From Methyloligella halotolerans (lineage in GTDB: Bacteria; Pseudomonadota; Alphaproteobacteria; Rhizobiales; Methyloligellaceae), in NCBI RefSeq assembly GCF_001708935.1, contig NZ_MASI01000005.1:1-64000 (forward strand): DNA of 64,000 nucleotides. The letters run 5' to 3'. The position numbers were made by a program, and so were the translations under genes. This document shows, piece by piece, positions 16,980 to 26,677 of this stretch (positions within the stretch are counted from its first letter, which is position 1; the number at the start of each line of letters is the position of its first letter). Under the pieces are notes generated by a model. It did no database searches and was not told where the DNA came from. It was given only the letters and a program-made list of their open reading frames with translations.

Positions 16980-17723
16980 TTAAAGATCGATCGCCATGCC
17001 GTCCTCGGCCACGATATAGCGATCGCCATCCACCGAGCCGGCATGGTCCATCATCTGCTGCCCCATATGGGTCAGCATGATCGTCTTTGCACCCAGCGCC
17101 GCGAAATTCGCATCGATCGTCTTGAAGTCGAGATGGACCGGGTTGGGCTCATCGAACTGATAGGCCTCGCAGATGAAGAGGTCCGCGCCCTTCGACGCCT
17201 TCGAAAGATTTTCGGTCCACGTCGTGTCGCCGCTGAAGGCGAGAACCTTGCCGCCAGCCTCGAAACGCAGCGCGTAAGGCGGAGCGCCCGACGGATGCTC
17301 GACCTCGTAGCCGGTGACCTTCACCCCATGTTCGGTGATCGGCGCCCCCTCCTCGAACTCGACGAACTGCAGATCGTATGCCCGCTCCCGCTCCGTAGCG
17401 CCGGGATAGAGCGCTTCGGCGGCCGTGATGAAGCGCTCCTCGAGCCCTTTTGGTCCGACGATGGTCAACGGCGTCTCCCGTCCGCTGCGGTGGTTCGCAT
17501 CGATCAGCAGCCATGGCAGCCCGCCGAAATGGTCCCCATGGAGATGGGTGATGTAGACCGTGTCGATGTCGTTCGGGGCCAGACCGAACCGCTGCAGGCC
17601 AATCAGGCTCGACGCACCGCAATCGATCAGGAAGCAGCTCTTCTTCGTACGCACATGAAAGCACGTATTCAGCCGACCGCCCGATCCGAAGGCGTCACCA
17701 CACCCCACAACGGTCAAATGCAT
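16980..17723 (-). CDS. MBL-fold metal-dependent hydrolase, RNase Z-like
   Basis: In this 247-residue metallo-beta-lactamase-fold protein, the metal site is visible as HLHGDHFGG, with further ligands at the SGDT motif (AFSGDTTWTEN) and LTHMGQQ near the end. The strand before it (FLIDCGAS) and the overall length fit the RNase Z/arylsulfatase subgroup. Start ATG 17723 has GGAGA five bases upstream; the TTG four codons before is not needed. Substrate unknown, phosphodiester or sulfate ester hydrolysis most likely. Confidence 0.87.
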   Translation of the reverse strand: MHLTVVGCGDAFGSGGRLNTCFHVRTKKSCFLIDCGASSLIGLQRFGLAPNDIDTVYITHLHGDHFGGLPWLLIDANHRSGRETPLTIVGPKGLEERFITAAEALYPGATERERAYDLQFVEFEEGAPITEHGVKVTGYEVEHPSGAPPYALRFEAGGKVLAFSGDTTWTENLSKASKGADLFICEAYQFDEPNPVHLDFKTIDANFAALGAKTIMLTHMGQQMMDHAGSVDGDRYIVAEDGMAIDL

Positions 17724-17907
17724 TCTCGTCTCCAAAATCGAGCCATCTCCAATATGGAGCCGGCACGGACTTCAAATACGGGTCCGCCGGATGCCCGGCG
17801 CGTCCACGGACGGTATGACACGGCTTGAGCGCGAAAACGAGACGTGCCAGCCCGGCGCGAAAGTAAACGCCGCGTTAGGGATTTTCACCCCATAGTTCGC
17901 AATAGAT

Positions 17908-19590
17908 TTGCGGCAACTCCTGGCCAGGCCGCTGGCCGGGAGCTTTTGGGGTGCTTTTTCGTGTCAGTCTCGATTCGTCCTGCGAAGGCGTAGCGGCCAT
18001 GAGTGTAACCGCGTCAGCCGAAAACCGCGCAGCCGCCACGCTGCCGCCAACGCCAAGCGCCGGTCCTCGCGCAGCGTTCAGGAAGCGCGCGAGAAGCTGA
18101 CCTACAAGAGCGGCTTCAAGCCGGAATTCGACTACGACCTGCTGCTGATGTTCGTGAAGAACGAGCTCGCAGCCGCCCTTACCACGCCGCTCCTCGCCAT
18201 CATCGTCGCCATGGGCATGATGTTCTGGGCACCGGTCATGCCGCTGATCTACTGGCTCGGCATGGTCTTCGTGTCCAAGGCCATCCTGCTCATCCTCTGC
18301 CGCCAGTTCGCCAGGACGGTGAAGGGAGAGGCCGACACGACCATGTGGCGGGCCAAGATCACCGCCGCCGAGTTCTTCTATGGCGTCTGCTGGGCGAGCG
18401 TCGTGTTCGTGAACGCAGACACCCAGAGCGAGTCCGCCCACACCTTCATCTTTGCCTCGGTGCTCGTGGTCATCTCGATGCGCATGCTGTTCGCATCGAC
18501 CAACATGTCCATCGTCTACGCCGGCACCCTGCCCATGACGGCGGCGCTGGTGATCCGGTTTGTGCTGCTCGACAATCCCTTCTACTGGGCCATGGCGGCC
18601 ATGGCGGTGGGCGTGCACATCTACTTCATCTGGCTGATGAACGGGGTGAACAGCACGGTGCTGGCCATGCTCGAGTTCCGCGCCGAGAAAGATGCGCTGA
18701 TCGCCGAGCTGGAACAGTCGAAGGCGATCTCCGACGACGCGCGCTTCCGCGCCGAGGAGGCGAACGTCGCCAAGTCGCGTTTCCTCGCGACCATGAGCCA
18801 CGAGCTGCGGACCCCGCTCAACGCCATCCTCGGCTTTTCGGAGATCATGCGCGCCGAGATCATGGGGCCGCACTCGAACCCATCCTACAAGGAATACGCC
18901 AACGATATTCACCGCAGCGGCCAGCATCTTCTCAATCTGATCAATGAGGTGCTGGACATCAGCCGGATCGAGTCCGGCCGCTACCAGCTGCACGAATCCG
19001 CCGTGGCGCTGACCAATATCGTGGAGGATTGCCACCGGCTGATGCGGGTGCGCGCAGAGAACAAGGGCCTCAAGATCAAAGAGGTCTTCGCCCCCGACCT
19101 GCCCGAGCTTTGGGCCGATGAGAGGGCCATGCGCCAGATCTGCCTCAACCTGCTCTCCAACGCCATCAAGTTCACGCCGACCGGCGGGACCGTGACGTTG
19201 ACCATCGGGGAGACGGAGTCCGGCGGTCAGTCCTTGAGCGTGCGCGACACAGGTCCGGGCATTCCCGAGCACGAGATTCCGCGCGTCCTGCAGAGCTTCG
19301 GCCAGGGCTCCCTGGCCCATGAAACGGCGGAAGGCGGAACCGGGCTGGGTCTGCCGATCACCAAGGCCCTGACGGAGCTTCACAACGGAAACTTCGAGCT
19401 GAAGAGCAAGCTGCGATACGGCACCGAGGTCACCATTACCTTCCCCCGCTCGCGTCTGGCGGAGGCCCTGCCCCGCATCCAGGAGCCGGGCGAAAGGCCC
19501 CCGGAAGAGGAAGACGAGAGCCCACCGGCAGCACAAGAGGCGGGCTCGCGGCCTTGGCTCTGGCAGCAGCACGCAAGGCGGTCGGCCTAG
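17908..19590 (+). CDS. membrane sensor histidine kinase, PleC/PdhS type
   Basis: Six hydrophobic segments (nucleotides about 18170-18650) are followed by a short coiled coil, a HisKA domain with the phosphoacceptor in SHELRTPLNAILGFSEIM and a HATPase domain (NLLSNAIKF, DTGPGIP, GTGLGLPITK). The kinase resembles the cell-cycle/DivK-type kinases of alphaproteobacteria. The start is unclear: in this frame only TTG 17908 is available. ATG 17999 in another frame encodes MSVTASAENRAAATL. One added base near 18042 (CTGCCGCC to CTGGCCGCC) would join it to the body as LAANAKRRSSRSVQEAREKLT, so a one-base deletion is probable. The C-terminus is a Pro/Glu-rich tail. No response regulator is adjacent. 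Confidence 0.8.
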   Translation: MRQLLARPLAGSFWGAFSCQSRFVLRRRSGHECNRVSRKPRSRHAAANAKRRSSRSVQEAREKLTYKSGFKPEFDYDLLLMFVKNELAAALTTPLLAIIVAMGMMFWAPVMPLIYWLGMVFVSKAILLILCRQFARTVKGEADTTMWRAKITAAEFFYGVCWASVVFVNADTQSESAHTFIFASVLVVISMRMLFASTNMSIVYAGTLPMTAALVIRFVLLDNPFYWAMAAMAVGVHIYFIWLMNGVNSTVLAMLEFRAEKDALIAELEQSKAISDDARFRAEEANVAKSRFLATMSHELRTPLNAILGFSEIMRAEIMGPHSNPSYKEYANDIHRSGQHLLNLINEVLDISRIESGRYQLHESAVALTNIVEDCHRLMRVRAENKGLKIKEVFAPDLPELWADERAMRQICLNLLSNAIKFTPTGGTVTLTIGETESGGQSLSVRDTGPGIPEHEIPRVLQSFGQGSLAHETAEGGTGLGLPITKALTELHNGNFELKSKLRYGTEVTITFPRSRLAEALPRIQEPGERPPEEEDESPPAAQEAGSRPWLWQQHARRSA

Positions 19591-19798
19591 CGTTCACCGG
19601 AACGTGCCATGCACGGCCGCGTTGTGCTCACCAGCTTCAGCCCTTACATACGGGAGCGGCAGGCGCCAGGGCGCCTGGCCGGACTATGAGTGCGGCCGCT
19701 CGTGGAGTACGTGCTCTGAATCGTCCTCCGCAAGAACCGCCCACGCGAACCGCCGTCACATTCGGCGAGCCTCCCTGCAACCGACAGAGTGACCGCCT

Positions 19799-20500
19799 TT
19801 GTCCACCTGGATCGCCCTCTTCATTCTCGCCTTCGGCGCCATCCTGCTCTTGAGCGATTCGACCAAGGAGGTGGCGAGTCTCGACGCGGAAAGCTTCGGC
19901 TACGTCGTGATCAGCCTGGCGCTTCTGATCTTCCTGGGTGGCGGAATATTCGCCCGCTATGGCGGCAAGGCCGGTGCGATGGTGCGCGATCTGGTGACCT
20001 GGGCAGCCCTCGGCCTGGCTCTGGTGACCGTTTACACCTACCGCGACGATCTCTTGCCCATGGCCGACCGCGTGATGGGCGAGCTGATGCCGGGTAGAGG
20101 CGTGGTCATCGAGGAGACGGCCAGCGGGCGCCCGGAGGTGAAGCTGCGCAAGCGCCTGGGCGGGCACTTCACCGCTATGGTCGATGTCGAGAACACGCCC
20201 ATCTCCATGATCGTCGACACCGGCGCCACGACCGTGGTGCTGCGCGCCGAGGACGCCAAGGATATCGGCATCGACACCAGCGAGCTCCGCTACAACATCC
20301 CCGTCCTTACCGCGAACGGCAAGACGCTGGCCGCCCGGGTGCGCCTCGGCGAGGTCGCCATCGGCCCCCTCAAGCTGGAGAACGTCGCCGCCCTCGTTGC
20401 ACGCAAAGGGAGCCTTTCGGAGAGCTTGCTCGGTATGAGTTTCTTAAGCCGCCTTCGCTCATATGAATTTTCCGGCAACTACCTGACCTTGCGCGGCTAG
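19799..20500 (+). CDS. membrane-anchored retropepsin-like aspartic protease (TIGR02281 type)
   Basis: This 233-residue protein has three N-terminal hydrophobic segments (about 1-20, 33-52, 65-82). The clan AA domain follows: FTAMVDVENTPISMIVDTGATTVVL with the catalytic Asp in VDTGAT, and the flap and closing strand LLGMSFLSRL. Bacterial members are single-domain proteases that must dimerise, with the active site facing the periplasm. The best start is TTG 19799; no ATG precedes the first membrane segment. A second retropepsin gene starts 45 bases later, so the two form an operon and could heterodimerise. Confidence 0.85.
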   Translation: MSTWIALFILAFGAILLLSDSTKEVASLDAESFGYVVISLALLIFLGGGIFARYGGKAGAMVRDLVTWAALGLALVTVYTYRDDLLPMADRVMGELMPGRGVVIEETASGRPEVKLRKRLGGHFTAMVDVENTPISMIVDTGATTVVLRAEDAKDIGIDTSELRYNIPVLTANGKTLAARVRLGEVAIGPLKLENVAALVARKGSLSESLLGMSFLSRLRSYEFSGNYLTLRG

Positions 20501-20545
20501 CCTGAACCCGAAGAACGCCGCCGCGCCAACCCCGCGGAGACGGCT

Positions 20546-21103
20546 TTGACCTCCGGAACCAGGCATCTCATTCGCGAAGCGATCGTTTGGGGCTGCGGTC
20601 TCCTCCTCGTCTTCCTCAGCGTCTATTACTTCAACGACATTCGGCGTGCGGCCATGCGCGCCCAAGGCGACGCCATGGCCGAATTCTCGTCGCAAGAGCT
20701 TGGCGAACGGCCTCAGGATGCCGCTGCGAGCGCTGGCATGGTGCGCATTCAGCAGGACCGGAACGGCCACTATTCCACGGACGCCGTCGTCAACGGACAC
20801 ATCCTGCCCTTCCTGGTCGATACGGGTGCGTCCCTCGTCGTGCTGACCTACGAGGACGCCCAGCGAAGCGGCCTCTTTCCGAACAGCCTCGACTTCTCCG
20901 GCAAGGTCATGACCGCCAACGGGGTCGCCGCCGTGGCACCAATCCGCCTCAGCCGGGTGCGCGTCGGCGGCATCCTCCTGCGTGACATTCCGGCCGTCGT
21001 CTCCGAGCCCGGCGCGCTCCACGCCAACCTCCTCGGTATGAGCTTCCTAAGGAAGCTGAAGCGCTTCCAGATCGAGAACGGCCAGCTCGTTCTCACCCGC
21101 TGA
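20546..21103 (+). CDS. second retropepsin-like aspartic protease (TIGR02281 type)
   Basis: This 185-residue protein has one N-terminal membrane anchor (residues about 11-29) and a clan AA domain with FLVDTGASLVVLTYEDA and LLGMSFLRKLKRFQ. It starts at TTG 20546 with GGAGA five bases upstream, a clear ribosome site. It is a divergent paralogue of the upstream product with the same active-site sequence but only one transmembrane segment. Substrate unknown. Confidence 0.86.
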   Translation: MTSGTRHLIREAIVWGCGLLLVFLSVYYFNDIRRAAMRAQGDAMAEFSSQELGERPQDAAASAGMVRIQQDRNGHYSTDAVVNGHILPFLVDTGASLVVLTYEDAQRSGLFPNSLDFSGKVMTANGVAAVAPIRLSRVRVGGILLRDIPAVVSEPGALHANLLGMSFLRKLKRFQIENGQLVLTR

Positions 21104-21243
21104 CCCCAATTTGAGCCTTTGTTTTGCCCGCACCGGCGGCTAAGAGACGGCGGAACCAAACGGCAGCCTGTTCATTCGTCGTCACGAGAATCGCCAGACC
21201 GGGGCCAAGATCCGGTCAAAGATCAGCCAAGCAAGGGGGCAGA

Positions 21244-22744
21244 ATGTTCGCCAAACCACGCCAAGACCTCGCACCCAATACCGTCGAATTCGAACGGCTT
21301 CCATTGGTGAAGCGCACCGGCTTCCGCGAGTACGACGCGCGATGGCTCTACCCCCAGGAGATCAATCTCATGGGTATCCAGGCCGTGGGACTTGGTATCG
21401 CGGCCCTGGCGAAGCAGCGCGGCGTGCCGGCGCGCTTTGTGGTCGGCCACGATTACCGCTCCTACTCCTCCGCCATCAAGGCGGCGCTGATCGAGGGGCT
21501 TCTGGCGGGCGGCGCCGAGGTGCACGATATCGGTCTGGCCCTGTCGCCAATGGCCTATTTCGCTCAGTTCGCTCTCGACGTCGAAGGCGTGACCATGGTC
21601 ACCGCCAGCCACAACGACAACGGCTGGACCGGGATCAAGATGGGCATCGAACGTCCCCTCACCTTCGCGCCGGAAGACATGACGGCCCTGAAGGAGCTGG
21701 TGCTCTCCGGCGACCTCCCGACACCCGGCGGTGGAAAATACGTCTTCGTTGACGACCTGCCCGAGCGCTACATGGCGGACCTGACCGATCGTCCGAAGTT
21801 CGAGCGCAAGATCAAGGCCGTCGTCTCCTGCGGCAACGGCACGGCCGGCGCCTTCGCGCCCCAGGTCTTGGAGCAGCTCGGCATCGAGGTGATCCCGCTC
21901 AACTGCGAGCTCGACTACACCTTCCCGGCCCATAATCCGAACCCGGAAGACATGGACATGCTCCACGCCACCCGGGACGCGGTGCTGGAGCACAAGGCCG
22001 ATCTCGGTCTCGCCTTCGATGGCGACGGCGACCGCTGCGGCGTGGTCGACAATCAAGGCCGCGAGATCTTCGCCGACAAGGTGGGCGTCATGCTCGCCCG
22101 CGACATCTCTAAGCTGCACGAGAACGCCCATTTCGTGGTGGACGTGAAGTCGACCGGTTTGTTCAAGACCGACCCGGTGCTCATCGAGAACGGCGCCAGG
22201 ACCGATTACTGGAAGACCGGCCACTCCTACATCAAGCGCTACAGCCACAAGACCGGCGCCCTCGTCGGCTTCGAGAAGTCCGGTCACTTCTTCTTCAATC
22301 CGCCCTTGGGCCGCGGCTACGACGACGGCCTCGTGTCGGCCATCGCCGTGCTCGACATGCTGGACCGCAATCCGCAACAGACCCTCGCCGAGCTGCGCGA
22401 CGCCCTGCCCGAGACGTGGCAGTCGCCGACCATGTCCCCCCCATTGCGACGACGAGCAGAAATACGACGTGGTCGACCGCGTTGTGGAGCACTTCCAGAA
22501 TTTGGAGAAGAAGGGGGAAACGCTGGCCGGCCAGAAGGTTCGCGAGCTCATCACCGTGAACGGTATTCGCGTGGTCCTGGAGGACGGCACTTGGGGTCTG
22601 GTCCGCGCCTCGTCCAACAAGCCGGAACTTGTGGTCGTGGTGGAAAGCCCCACTTCGGAGGAGAACATGCGTTCGATCTTCGGCGAGATCGACGCGGTGC
22701 TCTCGAAGCAGCCGGAGGTCGGCGAGTACAATCAGAAAATCTGA
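21244..22744 (+). pseudogene. phosphomannomutase/phosphoglucomutase, frameshifted in a C run
   Basis: This alpha-D-phosphohexomutase interconverts mannose- or glucose-6-phosphate and the 1-phosphate for surface polysaccharide and glucan precursors. All four domains are recognisable: phosphoserine loop VTASHN (S122), Mg loop DGDGDR, sugar loop GFEKSGHFFF and domain 4 phosphate loop RASSNKPE. Start ATG 21244 has AAGGGGG. The frame breaks at a run of seven C (22436-22442): six C would give TMSPHCDDEQKYDVVDRVVEHF and read through to the stop at 22744. As written, the first frame continues with nonsense to 22818. All else is intact, so a sequencing or assembly error is more likely than true loss. 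Confidence 0.88.
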
Positions 22745-22839
22745 CGCCGGGGAAAAAGCTCGACGCGACTTCTGATTCCAAGCGGCTTCCGGTAAAATGT
22801 CGCAAATCTGCAAAATGAATCTGTTTGGTTCGCGCCGAC

Positions 22840-23442
22840 ATGACAGAGATCGTTTTCGCAATCGGCCTTCTCATGGGCCTGACCCTGAACGCGTTGCTGG
22901 CGGCAACGCTGTTCTTCCCCCCGTTTCGGATTTGGCCCACCCCTAAGCCAGGCACCTGGCAGAGCATCACCTTCTGGACGCTCTTCCGAGGCGGAATGCT
23001 CTTCGCCTTCATCCTCGGCATCCTGGATTGGAACGCCGTACCGCTGCTCGATGCGACGCGCTTCGTCTTCGGCGTGCCGCTCTTTGTGATCGGCTTCGGC
23101 ATCACCGTGCTGGGCTATTTCAATCTCGGACTCGGCAACACCTATTGCGGCTCCGACGGGCTCGTGACGGGCGGCCTCTATCACATCAGCCGGAACCCCC
23201 AATACACCTTCTCCATCATGGGGCTGATCGGCCTTTCGATCTTCGCCAACTCCTACCTCACCATCGCCCAGAGCGTCGTAATGGCCTGCGTCTACGTCTT
23301 CATGGCGCTGACGGAGGAAGCCTGGCTGGAGCGGGAGTACGGGGAATCCTACAAGGCCTATTGCCGGGCCACCGCCCGCTTCCTGGACATCCCCGCCCTG
23401 CTCGGCCTGAAGCCGAAGCCGCGCATCGAAGACGCCGGTTAA
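22840..23442 (+). CDS. isoprenylcysteine carboxyl methyltransferase-family membrane protein
   Basis: This 200-residue protein has about five hydrophobic segments and the C-terminal SAM-binding signature of the ICMT/PEMT-like family: GLVTGGLYHISRNPQY, then EEAWLEREYGESYKAYCRAT. Bacterial members methylate lipids or small substrates at the inner membrane; the true substrate is unknown. ATG 22840 is chosen over TTG 22825. A palindromic repeat element follows about 30 bases downstream. Confidence 0.83.
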   Translation: MTEIVFAIGLLMGLTLNALLAATLFFPPFRIWPTPKPGTWQSITFWTLFRGGMLFAFILGILDWNAVPLLDATRFVFGVPLFVIGFGITVLGYFNLGLGNTYCGSDGLVTGGLYHISRNPQYTFSIMGLIGLSIFANSYLTIAQSVVMACVYVFMALTEEAWLEREYGESYKAYCRATARFLDIPALLGLKPKPRIEDAG

Positions 23443-23468
23443 GGCTCGATCTTTCGAACAAATTCCGC

Positions 23469-23567
23469 GGTCATCCCCGGCCTTGTGCCGGGGATCCATA
23501 AGCCCTGTGGTCGTTCTTTCAACAAGCGTGGGTGTTCATGGATTGCCGGGACAAGCCCGGCAATGAC
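23469..23567. repeat. alphaproteobacterial palindromic (REP/BIME-like) element
   Basis: Two hairpins lie in opposite context between convergent genes: CCCCGG/CCGGGG with a seven-base loop (23474-23494) and ATTGCCGGG/CCCGGCAAT with a five-base loop (23542-23564). The element starts with GGTCAT and ends with ATGAC. This is the typical layout of extragenic palindromic repeats in Rhizobiales. Neither hairpin has a T run. Confidence 0.72.
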
Positions 23568-23593
23568 ACTTGAGCTAGCCGCAAAGTAGAGAG

Positions 23594-24592
23594 CTACTCC
23601 GCAGCCACCGCTGGCGCAGCGTCTGCATCGCGCATCATGGCGATGGCATCTTCCAGAACGTCGATACCGGCTCCTTCGAGATGGGCCCGCTCGGCGATCA
23701 GCCGGCGATAGGCCCGCGCCTTCGGTTGCCCATGGAACAGGCCGAGGAGATGCCGGGTCAGCTGCTGCAACCTTACGCCTTTGGCAATTTGCTCTTCGGC
23801 ATAAGGCAGGAATTGTTCGAGCACCTCGACACGCGACGGCAGATCCGCAGCGCCGAACAGCACACGTTCCGCCTCCGCCAGGACATACGGGTCGTGATAG
23901 GCTGCGCGCCCCAGCATCACCCCGTCCACATGGTCGAGATGCGCCTTCGCATCCGCCACAGTCGCAATGCCGCCGTTGATGACGATCTCAAGCTCGGGCC
24001 GGCGCGCCTTCAACCTGTAGACCCGATCGTAATCGAGGGGCGGAATGTCCCGGTTCTCTTTCGGACTCAGGCCTTCGAGCCAGGCCTTGCGGGCATGGAC
24101 GAAGAAGCTCTCACAGCCGGCCTCCGCCACCGTATCGATGAAGCGATCCAGACTCTCTTCCGTGTCCTGGTCGTCGATGCCGATCCGGCATTTCACGGTG
24201 ACCGGCACGGACACCGCGTCGCGCATCGCCGCGACGCACTCCGCCACGAGCTTCGGCTCCGCCATGAGGCACGCGCCGAAGCGGCCCGACTGCACCCGGT
24301 CCGACGGGCATCCGATATTGAGATTGATCTCGTCATAGCCGAAGCCTTCGCCGACCTTTGCCGCCTCCGCCAACCGCGCGGGATCGCTGCCGCCGAGCTG
24401 AAGCGAAACCGGATGCTCGCTGGCGTCGAAGCCCAGCAGACGCGCCCGGTCGCCATGGATCACCGCATCCGCCGTCACCATCTCCGTATACAGATAGGCG
24501 CGTGGCGAGATCAGCCGCAGGAAATAGCGGCAGTGGCGATCCGTCCACTCCATCATGGGCGCCACGGCAACGCGATGTCGGTCCAGTGTCAT
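23594..24592 (-). CDS. dusA: tRNA-dihydrouridine(20/20a) synthase DusA
   Basis: This 332-residue flavoenzyme reduces uridine 20/20a in the tRNA D-loop with NADPH. The TIM barrel starts VAPMMEWTDRHCRYFLRL, continues with SLQLGGSDP, NLNIGCPSDRVQSGRFGACLM (catalytic Cys), VKCRIGID, FFVHARKAWLEGLSPKENR and NGGI, and has the C-terminal helical tRNA-binding domain (LTRHLLGLFHGQPKARAYR). WLEGLSPKENR is characteristic of DusA. ATG 24592 gives the normal family start; the frame is open 43 codons further. Confidence 0.95.
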   Translation of the reverse strand: MTLDRHRVAVAPMMEWTDRHCRYFLRLISPRAYLYTEMVTADAVIHGDRARLLGFDASEHPVSLQLGGSDPARLAEAAKVGEGFGYDEINLNIGCPSDRVQSGRFGACLMAEPKLVAECVAAMRDAVSVPVTVKCRIGIDDQDTEESLDRFIDTVAEAGCESFFVHARKAWLEGLSPKENRDIPPLDYDRVYRLKARRPELEIVINGGIATVADAKAHLDHVDGVMLGRAAYHDPYVLAEAERVLFGAADLPSRVEVLEQFLPYAEEQIAKGVRLQQLTRHLLGLFHGQPKARAYRRLIAERAHLEGAGIDVLEDAIAMMRDADAAPAVAAE

Positions 24593-24648
24593 GCCGGAGA
24601 GATAGGCCCTTCCGGCAGCGAGCCACAACCCCTTAGTGGCTTGCCGGT

Positions 24649-25524
24649 TTACGCACTCGAGCCATCTAGGGTCAGCAGCCTTCCATAGTGCTCCGGGCGA
24701 CGGTCGCGAAACACGTACCAATAGTCGCGGTCCCGGGCGATCGCATCGAGATCGAAGCTATGGATCAGGACGGTCTCCGCCTCCCGGCCGGCTTCCTCCA
24801 CCTTCTCTCCGAACTGGTCGGTTATGAAGGAGGAACCGTAGAACGTCATCTCCGTGCCGTTCTTACCCTTCTCCGTGCCGACGCGGTTCGATGCCACAAG
24901 CGGCGCGATATTCGCTCCCGCATGGCCTTGCTGAACCCGCTGCCAGTGAGGCGCCGAATTCCACTGCTCGCTCCCGATCTCCGACCCGATGGCCGTCGGA
25001 TAGAACAGGATCTCCGCCCCCATGAGCGCCATGGAGCGTGCCGCTTCCGGGAACCACTGATCCCAGCAGATGCCGACGCCGATGCGTCCAAATGCGGTGT
25101 CCCAGACCCGGAACCCCGTATCGCCAGGCGAGAAGTAGAACTTCTCCTGATAGCCGAAGCCATGGGGAATGTGGGTCTTGCGATAGACGCCGAGATTGCG
25201 CCCGTCCGCATCGACGATGGCGATGGAGTTGAATCGCGCCTGGCCGGCCTGCTCGTAGAACGAGATCGGCAGAACGACCCCGAGCTCTTTTGCGAGCGCC
25301 TGGAAATGCTGGATCGTGGGACTTGCATCGACCGGCTTGGCCCGTTTGAAGTCCTCCGGGTCCTCGTCCTGGCAGAAATAGGGACCTTCAAAGAGCTCCT
25401 GCAGCAGCACGATATTGGCGCCCTGCTCCACGGCCTCGCGAATGAATGCTTCGCCTTTGGCGACGTTCTCGTCGACGGAGTCGCTGCAGGCCATTTGGGT
25501 CGCAGCGACAGTTACGTTTCGCAT
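24649..25524 (-). CDS. aguB: N-carbamoylputrescine amidase
   Basis: This 291-residue nitrilase-superfamily enzyme hydrolyses N-carbamoylputrescine to putrescine, CO2 and ammonia. The Glu-Lys-Cys triad is visible: LLQELFEGPYF, YRKTHIPHG and GICWDQWFPEAAR. The C-terminus RDYWYVFRDRRPEHY is typical of AguB. ATG 25524 starts four bases after the aguA stop, so the two are in one operon, giving the full agmatine-to-putrescine route. It complements the decarboxylase at 7316. Confidence 0.95.
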   Translation of the reverse strand: MRNVTVAATQMACSDSVDENVAKGEAFIREAVEQGANIVLLQELFEGPYFCQDEDPEDFKRAKPVDASPTIQHFQALAKELGVVLPISFYEQAGQARFNSIAIVDADGRNLGVYRKTHIPHGFGYQEKFYFSPGDTGFRVWDTAFGRIGVGICWDQWFPEAARSMALMGAEILFYPTAIGSEIGSEQWNSAPHWQRVQQGHAGANIAPLVASNRVGTEKGKNGTEMTFYGSSFITDQFGEKVEEAGREAETVLIHSFDLDAIARDRDYWYVFRDRRPEHYGRLLTLDGSSA

Positions 25525-25528
25525 GAGA

Positions 25529-26569
25529 TCACGCGCCTTTCGTCTTGCTCGCCGGAATCTGCTGGGTAACGCATCCGATGCCGCCACCGGCCAAGGCCTG
25601 CCATTCGCTCCGGCAGGTCACGAGCTCGCGGCCAGGATACGCCTCCTCGAGGATCTTGAATCCACGATCGTCGAGCTTCGGATCCACCTCCGGCGCAACC
25701 ATGGCGCCGTTCAGCACGTAGGCATTCGTGTAGGGGATCGCCATCCGCTTATCCCGGACGGTCGCGTAAGGCAGGACATCCATCTCGATAATGTCGAGCT
25801 GCCGGCCCAGCGCGTCGCGCGCGGTCTTGAGGATCTCCAGATTTTCCTTCAGGAGCTCGTAATTCGGGTTCGCCTTGTCCGGCATGGTCTGCACCAGGAC
25901 TTTGCCCGGCGCGACGAACTCCACGACATTGTCGACATGGCCGTCCGTGGCGTCGTCCTCGCGCAGTCCCAACGGCAGCCAGATCACCGTCTCGATACCG
26001 AGGTAATCGTGGAGATGACGTTCCACCTCGTCCCGGCTGATCCCGGCATACCGATTGTCGTTGCGCATGTTCTGCTCGGTGGTGATCAGGGTGCCCAGCC
26101 CATCCACGCTCATGCCGCCGCCTTCGCCGATGAAGGGGGTGGAGAAGCGCGTGATTCCCAGAAGATCGAGCAGCTTCGCCGGCATCTCCCGCGTCTTGTC
26201 GCAGGAGAACCGGCCGCCCCACCCGTTGAATCCGAAATGGACACCGGCAAGCTCGCCGGCCTCGTTGCGCACGAAGATCGGCCCGTTGTCCCGGATCCAG
26301 CAAAGATCGACTGGGATCTCCACGACATCCGCCACATCGCCGACTCGCGTGGTCGCCTCGGCGAAATCCGCCGGATCGGCGATCAGCGTGACTTGCTCAA
26401 AACGGGCGATCCCGCGCACGATAGCCTCGATCTCGTCGCGGAAGCCGCCAATGTCCGTGGCGATGCCTTCTTCGATGGGAGGAAAGGTCACGAGGGTCTG
26501 CGCGTGTTCATCGAACCGGGCAGGCATCCGGTACCCCAAGGCAAAGGGCGTGCTGTTGATCTGATCCAC
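25529..26569 (-). CDS. aguA: agmatine deiminase
   Basis: This 346-residue guanidino-group-modifying enzyme converts agmatine to N-carbamoylputrescine. Conserved parts: WIRDNGPIFV (Asp), GFNGWGG, EGGGMSVDGLGTLITTEQ, the His of DGHVDNVVEFV and the catalytic Cys in GGGIGCVTQQIP. It starts at GTG 26569 with AAAGGA upstream. It is directly upstream of aguB. Arginine decarboxylase, the expected source of agmatine, is not in the window. Confidence 0.95.
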   Translation of the reverse strand: MDQINSTPFALGYRMPARFDEHAQTLVTFPPIEEGIATDIGGFRDEIEAIVRGIARFEQVTLIADPADFAEATTRVGDVADVVEIPVDLCWIRDNGPIFVRNEAGELAGVHFGFNGWGGRFSCDKTREMPAKLLDLLGITRFSTPFIGEGGGMSVDGLGTLITTEQNMRNDNRYAGISRDEVERHLHDYLGIETVIWLPLGLREDDATDGHVDNVVEFVAPGKVLVQTMPDKANPNYELLKENLEILKTARDALGRQLDIIEMDVLPYATVRDKRMAIPYTNAYVLNGAMVAPEVDPKLDDRGFKILEEAYPGRELVTCRSEWQALAGGGIGCVTQQIPASKTKGA

Positions 26570-26677
26570 GGGAGTTTCCTTTCGAACGTATAGAGGTGAC
26601 GTCGCGCCGGTCTCCGCCGGCTGCTTCGTCTTGCTTGTGTTTGTGGATACGCGCGGCGGGGAGCGCCGCCTTTGGCC

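Noticed and set aside
19641-19690. Small GC hairpin upstream of the first retropepsin gene as a riboswitch
   Set aside because: Only a short stem (AGGCGCC/GGCGCCT) is visible; no known riboswitch core is recognisable.
23469-23567. Reading the paired hairpins as transcription terminators
   Set aside because: Neither has a T run and the layout with two related inverted hairpins fits an extragenic palindromic repeat.
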